Position numbers and translations under genes: made by a program
In this document: in pieces, positions 61,867 through 64,000 of the stretch
How positions within the stretch are numbered: position 1 is the first letter of the stretch
How the letters are laid out: the number at the start of each line of letters is the position of its first letter
Notes under the pieces: model-generated
What the model was told of the DNA's origin: nothing
Database searches by the model: none
The model's input: the letters and a program-made list of their open reading frames with translations, nothing else
Source: Dehalococcoides mccartyi CG5
GTDB lineage: Bacteria; Chloroflexota; Dehalococcoidia; Dehalococcoidales; Dehalococcoidaceae
NCBI RefSeq assembly: GCF_000830885.1
Contig: NZ_CP006951.1
Location: forward strand, 1-64,000
Reading direction: 5' to 3'
DNA: 64,000 nucleotides

Positions 61867-62085
61867 ATGATGACTGAAAAGACTATTGAACAACGATTCG
61901 GTGAACGCATACGCGATTTAAGGAAGAAAGCCGGAGTCTCGCAAGAGGAGTTGGCTGATCGGGCAGGTGTTCACAGGACATATTTAGGTGGTATCGAACG
62001 GGGCGAGAGGAATCCTTCGCTCAAGAATATTTATGCCATTTCCAGGGCCCTCAAAGTGCCAGTTTCAGATCTCTTTAAGACCTAA
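61867..62085 (+). CDS. XRE-family controller-like regulator
   Basis: 72-aa single-domain helix-turn-helix protein: RIRDLRKKAGVSQEELADRAGVHRTYLGGIERGERNPSLKNIYAISRALKVPVSDLFKT. Size and sequence around HRTYLGGIERGERNPSL match small C proteins of restriction-modification systems. AGGA lies 9 nt before the ATG pair. The upstream tandem C-box supports autoregulation. No restriction or methylase gene follows in the window, so it may control other cargo. Confidence 0.85.
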   Translation: MMTEKTIEQRFGERIRDLRKKAGVSQEELADRAGVHRTYLGGIERGERNPSLKNIYAISRALKVPVSDLFKT

Positions 62086-62463
62086 CCAGCCTCTAAAGCT
62101 TATTCAATTCTCACCCTTAGCGCTGCAAATTGCCCTTTATTATGACCATACAAAAGGTTCTTTTGTAAACTATCAAACGGTAATTACTGTTTGATAAAAT
62201 GCCCAGATAGACGTGTCAAACCCAATTACTTAGGCTAAAATAGAAATTGAGGGGGTTATTTTTTGAGGGGGTAGGTGATATCCTAGTTTCAAAATCCCTA
62301 TGTATAACTTGGTAAGGCATCTAGATCTTGTTAAAGGATTATCACAGGACAAAATATATCGATAATAATAACGGTAGTAATATGAGAAAGAATAGCGCTT
62401 TTATATGAGTGACTGTTTTCATAATGGTATCGATATTAATTACTGATGCAAGAGGAGAATACA
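62086..62463. other. AT-rich spacer without a recognised gene
   Basis: About 380 bp. It contains a 26-bp near-perfect palindrome (62171-62196) and, on the minus strand, a 26-codon ORF (62342-62422) for a hydrophobic peptide without a Shine-Dalgarno. Otherwise no signal was found. Confidence 0.4.
62171..62196. repeat. 26-bp inverted repeat on the element
   Basis: TATCAAAC...GTTTGATA: 12 of 13 positions pair, no loop. Shape of an operator for a dimeric regulator or a short hairpin. Confidence 0.6.
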
Positions 62464-62706
62464 ATGAGTATTGAACCTAGTGAAGAGGATAAGAAAGCAA
62501 TTGAAATTGCACGTAAATTTAATATTAGACTTGGTACTCTAAAATGCACCGTATTTGATTTATTTGAACATGGTTACTTGTGTCATGAGGTTAAGTTTAT
62601 TCTAAATAATAGTATTGGTGACCCGTATGACAAAATCATATACAAACGGGAGACTATCAGGATGTATTATTCTGAGTGGAAATCTAAAAAGCAGCAGATG
62701 CATTAG
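62464..62706 (+). CDS. 80-aa protein of unknown function
   Basis: Starts MSIEPSEEDKKAIEIARKFN, with GAGGAG 7 nt before the ATG. Helical and moderately charged; TLKCTVFDLFEHGYLCHEVKFILNN could be a HTH-like pair, and RETIRMYYSEWKSKKQQ is a basic tail, so DNA binding is possible. No family recognised; AT-rich, in keeping with acquired DNA. Confidence 0.6.
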   Translation: MSIEPSEEDKKAIEIARKFNIRLGTLKCTVFDLFEHGYLCHEVKFILNNSIGDPYDKIIYKRETIRMYYSEWKSKKQQMH

Positions 62707-62747
62707 TTAATTAAGGTTTAATTCATTGGATAATACATCAAATACCC

Positions 62748-63512
62748 CTAGTACCCCCGGCAGTTCCTGATAGCCTGTTTGACGGCTCTGGTGGTTGCTC
62801 TGGCCATCATCTCCCCCAGTTTGGTATGCCCGCCTACATAAGTGTATTTTCCACCTGTGCCTGATACAGTAATTATCTGGTCTGTACCCGTACCGGTTGC
62901 CTGCCACTCTGGATGTGCCGCACTCCGTATATCCAGCTCCTGCAAGGCTACGTTCTTGGCTTCGGTCAGGGTAATGTATGAAGATGCCAGGGTGGGTGTC
63001 TCAAGGCTTGAGCCGGTCAGCAGGATAACATTAATCGTGCCTATCTTCTCAAACTTGCCGTTACGCTCTATGCCGCTGGCTTCATCACAGCCTATCCGCA
63101 TGGCATTGGTCTTAACTCCGGCGGTGGCAAAGGCCAACACCCAGAATTCCTCATAGGTTTCTTCCGCCCAGGCTATATTGTCCTGGTCTACCCCGGTAGA
63201 TAGGAATGAGACATTATCCAGGTCTGTATCGTATCTTTTGAGGACTTCTTCCAGTACTACCGAGTAGGCTGTTTGCCAGTCTGCCGAGTTGTCATGCATA
63301 AAGTCCCAGAGTTCGGGGGGGATATGGGTATTGAGTATATATTTGGCTTTGCCCAATCCGGTGCGGGTGGAGAGTATATTCCTTTCCTCCGGCAGTTCTA
63401 TAACCAGAGTATTGGTGGATACTCCCAGAGCTTTATGATAGGCAATGCCTGCTCTTACCCCGTGGAAACAGCCCAGCTCTTTGTAAGTATCTATTTTAAG
63501 TTCTTGTAACAC
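62748..63512 (-). CDS. cbiZ: Adenosylcobinamide amidohydrolase CbiZ
   Basis: 254-aa enzyme that hydrolyses the aminopropanol linkage of adenosylcobinamide (and related corrinoids) to adenosylcobyric acid, allowing lower-loop remodelling. Family features: LGKAKYILNTHIPPELW, FLSTGVDQDNIAW, VLAFATAGVKTNAMRIGCDE, GTINVILLTGSSLETPTLASSYITLTEAK, and GTGTDQIITVSGTGG. The GTG used has GGAGG 6 nt upstream; a TTG 12 codons earlier is less likely. Corrinoids are essential for reductive dehalogenases, so it is useful cargo. No cobalamin riboswitch is seen in the short upstream gap. Confidence 0.92.
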   Translation of the reverse strand: MLQELKIDTYKELGCFHGVRAGIAYHKALGVSTNTLVIELPEERNILSTRTGLGKAKYILNTHIPPELWDFMHDNSADWQTAYSVVLEEVLKRYDTDLDNVSFLSTGVDQDNIAWAEETYEEFWVLAFATAGVKTNAMRIGCDEASGIERNGKFEKIGTINVILLTGSSLETPTLASSYITLTEAKNVALQELDIRSAAHPEWQATGTGTDQIITVSGTGGKYTYVGGHTKLGEMMARATTRAVKQAIRNCRGY

Positions 63513-63588
63513 CTTGTTCCTCCAAATTATGCTTGATTCTTCAGCCAACTAAAAAACAGTCCCCTCCTAAAAACAAGTGATACAAGCT

Positions 63589-64000
63589 TCAATTTATCGT
63601 AAAATATTCAGTCACTAATTCGCGGAATCCCAAATACATTGTTACCCTGTAATCACCTTTGGCAAAACCACCAGCCGGTTTATCCAGAGAGAGAGTCTGA
63701 GGTATGAGATTACCTATGCCGACGCCTTCCCAAGTACCGATAATTTCTTCTCCGTAAAACCATCTAACAAACAGTGTCGTGCAACAAATGTCCGGCACTA
63801 TAAAAGTGCAATAGATTTTAGGTGTTTCGACCGTAAATTCATGAGTAAGCTGAATTGGATTACCATTTTCGTCAATAGCAGCGGATAAAACTGCTTCGTC
63901 AATTTGTACCAAAGTATCCGGGCAAACTTCAGGTATCTGTTCAGGTTGCTCAATTATATTCTTACTATTTGCACAGGCAGCTAATAACCCTATTGAGAAT
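63589..64000 (-). CDS. Truncated lipoprotein gene, unknown
   Basis: The 3' end of a minus-strand gene that continues beyond the right edge. The visible end includes SIGLLAACANSKN, a lipobox LAAC, so only a few N-terminal residues are missing. The mature part has four Cys in a VPDICCTTLFVRWFY stretch and elsewhere, and beta-rich text (FVRWFYGEEIIGTWEGVGIG; GDYRVTMYLGFRELVTEYF). Possible immunoglobulin-like surface domain; unrecognised. Ends ~77 nt before the cbiZ start. Confidence 0.7.
   Translation of the reverse strand, partial: FSIGLLAACANSKNIIEQPEQIPEVCPDTLVQIDEAVLSAAIDENGNPIQLTHEFTVETPKIYCTFIVPDICCTTLFVRWFYGEEIIGTWEGVGIGNLIPQTLSLDKPAGGFAKGDYRVTMYLGFRELVTEYFTIN

Larger units (their letters stand above)
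58363..64000. mobile_element. Integrated element at tRNA-Ala (left end, runs off window)
   Basis: The region from the tRNA to the right edge holds a large serine recombinase, its coupled partner, a small divergent ORF, a secreted unknown, a controller-type XRE regulator, small unknown proteins, cbiZ and a lipoprotein gene, in a mosaic, partly more AT-rich layout unlike the housekeeping genes to its left. The left junction is in or near the tRNA 3' end. I found no second copy of the tRNA end inside the window, so the right attachment site must lie beyond it. Confidence 0.75.

Noticed and set aside
63513-63588. Cobalamin riboswitch before cbiZ
   Set aside because: The gap is only ~76 nt and has no B12-box-like sequence.
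58440-64000. Right attachment site (second copy of the tRNA 3' end)
   Set aside because: No GGTTCGAATCCC-like copy was found within the window; the right end must lie beyond it.

Overview
The window reads as the origin-proximal part of a Dehalococcoides mccartyi-type chromosome (Chloroflexota, Dehalococcoidia). The evidence is: dnaA at the left edge followed by obgE-nadD, gyrB, a RelA/SpoT protein and hisS; a 23S-5S rRNA pair with no 16S next to it; mid-range base composition with frequent TTG starts; a cobinamide amidohydrolase (CbiZ); and a serine-recombinase island at a tRNA gene. The species name is an inference from gene order and content; no database was searched.

Layout. 0-14.7 kb: replication and housekeeping (dnaA, a probable oriC, obgE, nadD, gyrB, rsh, hisS, plsY, ilvE, dinB, pyrF). 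14.8-24.3 kb: two DUF2807 beta-helix-type proteins, folC, a SWIM zinc-finger protein with a small partner, dtd, a Fur-family regulator, several small unknown proteins and the comEA-comEC DNA-uptake pair. 24.4-30.1 kb: a minus-strand potassium-uptake operon (trkA-trkH-usp-RCK-RCK) led by a previously hidden 50-aa ORF, then a cation efflux gene. 30.2-35.2 kb: DUF47-PiT phosphate transport, gmk-remA and the NfnAB bifurcating transhydrogenase. 35.2-47.8 kb: small accessory genes, ychF, holA, a ROK kinase, alaS-ruvX-tgt and an iron alcohol dehydrogenase. 47.8-51.3 kb: the rRNA unit with a near-consensus promoter and terminator. 51.4-58.3 kb: clpC-radA-ispD-ispF-cysS, the classical Gram-positive order without ctsR-mcsAB. 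58.36-64 kb: an element integrated at tRNA-Ala(GGC), running off the right edge.

How the genes work together. Most are single-copy core genes in short co-directional runs with 4-25 nt overlaps. The element carries a large serine recombinase, a translationally coupled 310-aa partner, small ORFs, a controller-type XRE regulator, CbiZ for corrinoid salvage and a truncated lipoprotein gene.

Most notable points. (1) DnaA lacks the DNA-recognising Asp-His-Thr motif (it has Ser-Ala-Ser), and the adjacent spacer carries five non-canonical TTTMGATAA-like boxes, which suggests co-evolution of initiator and origin. (2) ruvX and plsY appear to start at ATA codons and folC at CTG. (3) The Fur-family gene looks leaderless, with a TTGCAA-N4-TTGCAA operator overlapping its -35. 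(4) The XRE gene of the island is preceded by tandem TATAGTC repeats like those bound by restriction-modification controller proteins. (5) The last ~28 codons of the recombinase are read from the antisense strand of the host tRNA.
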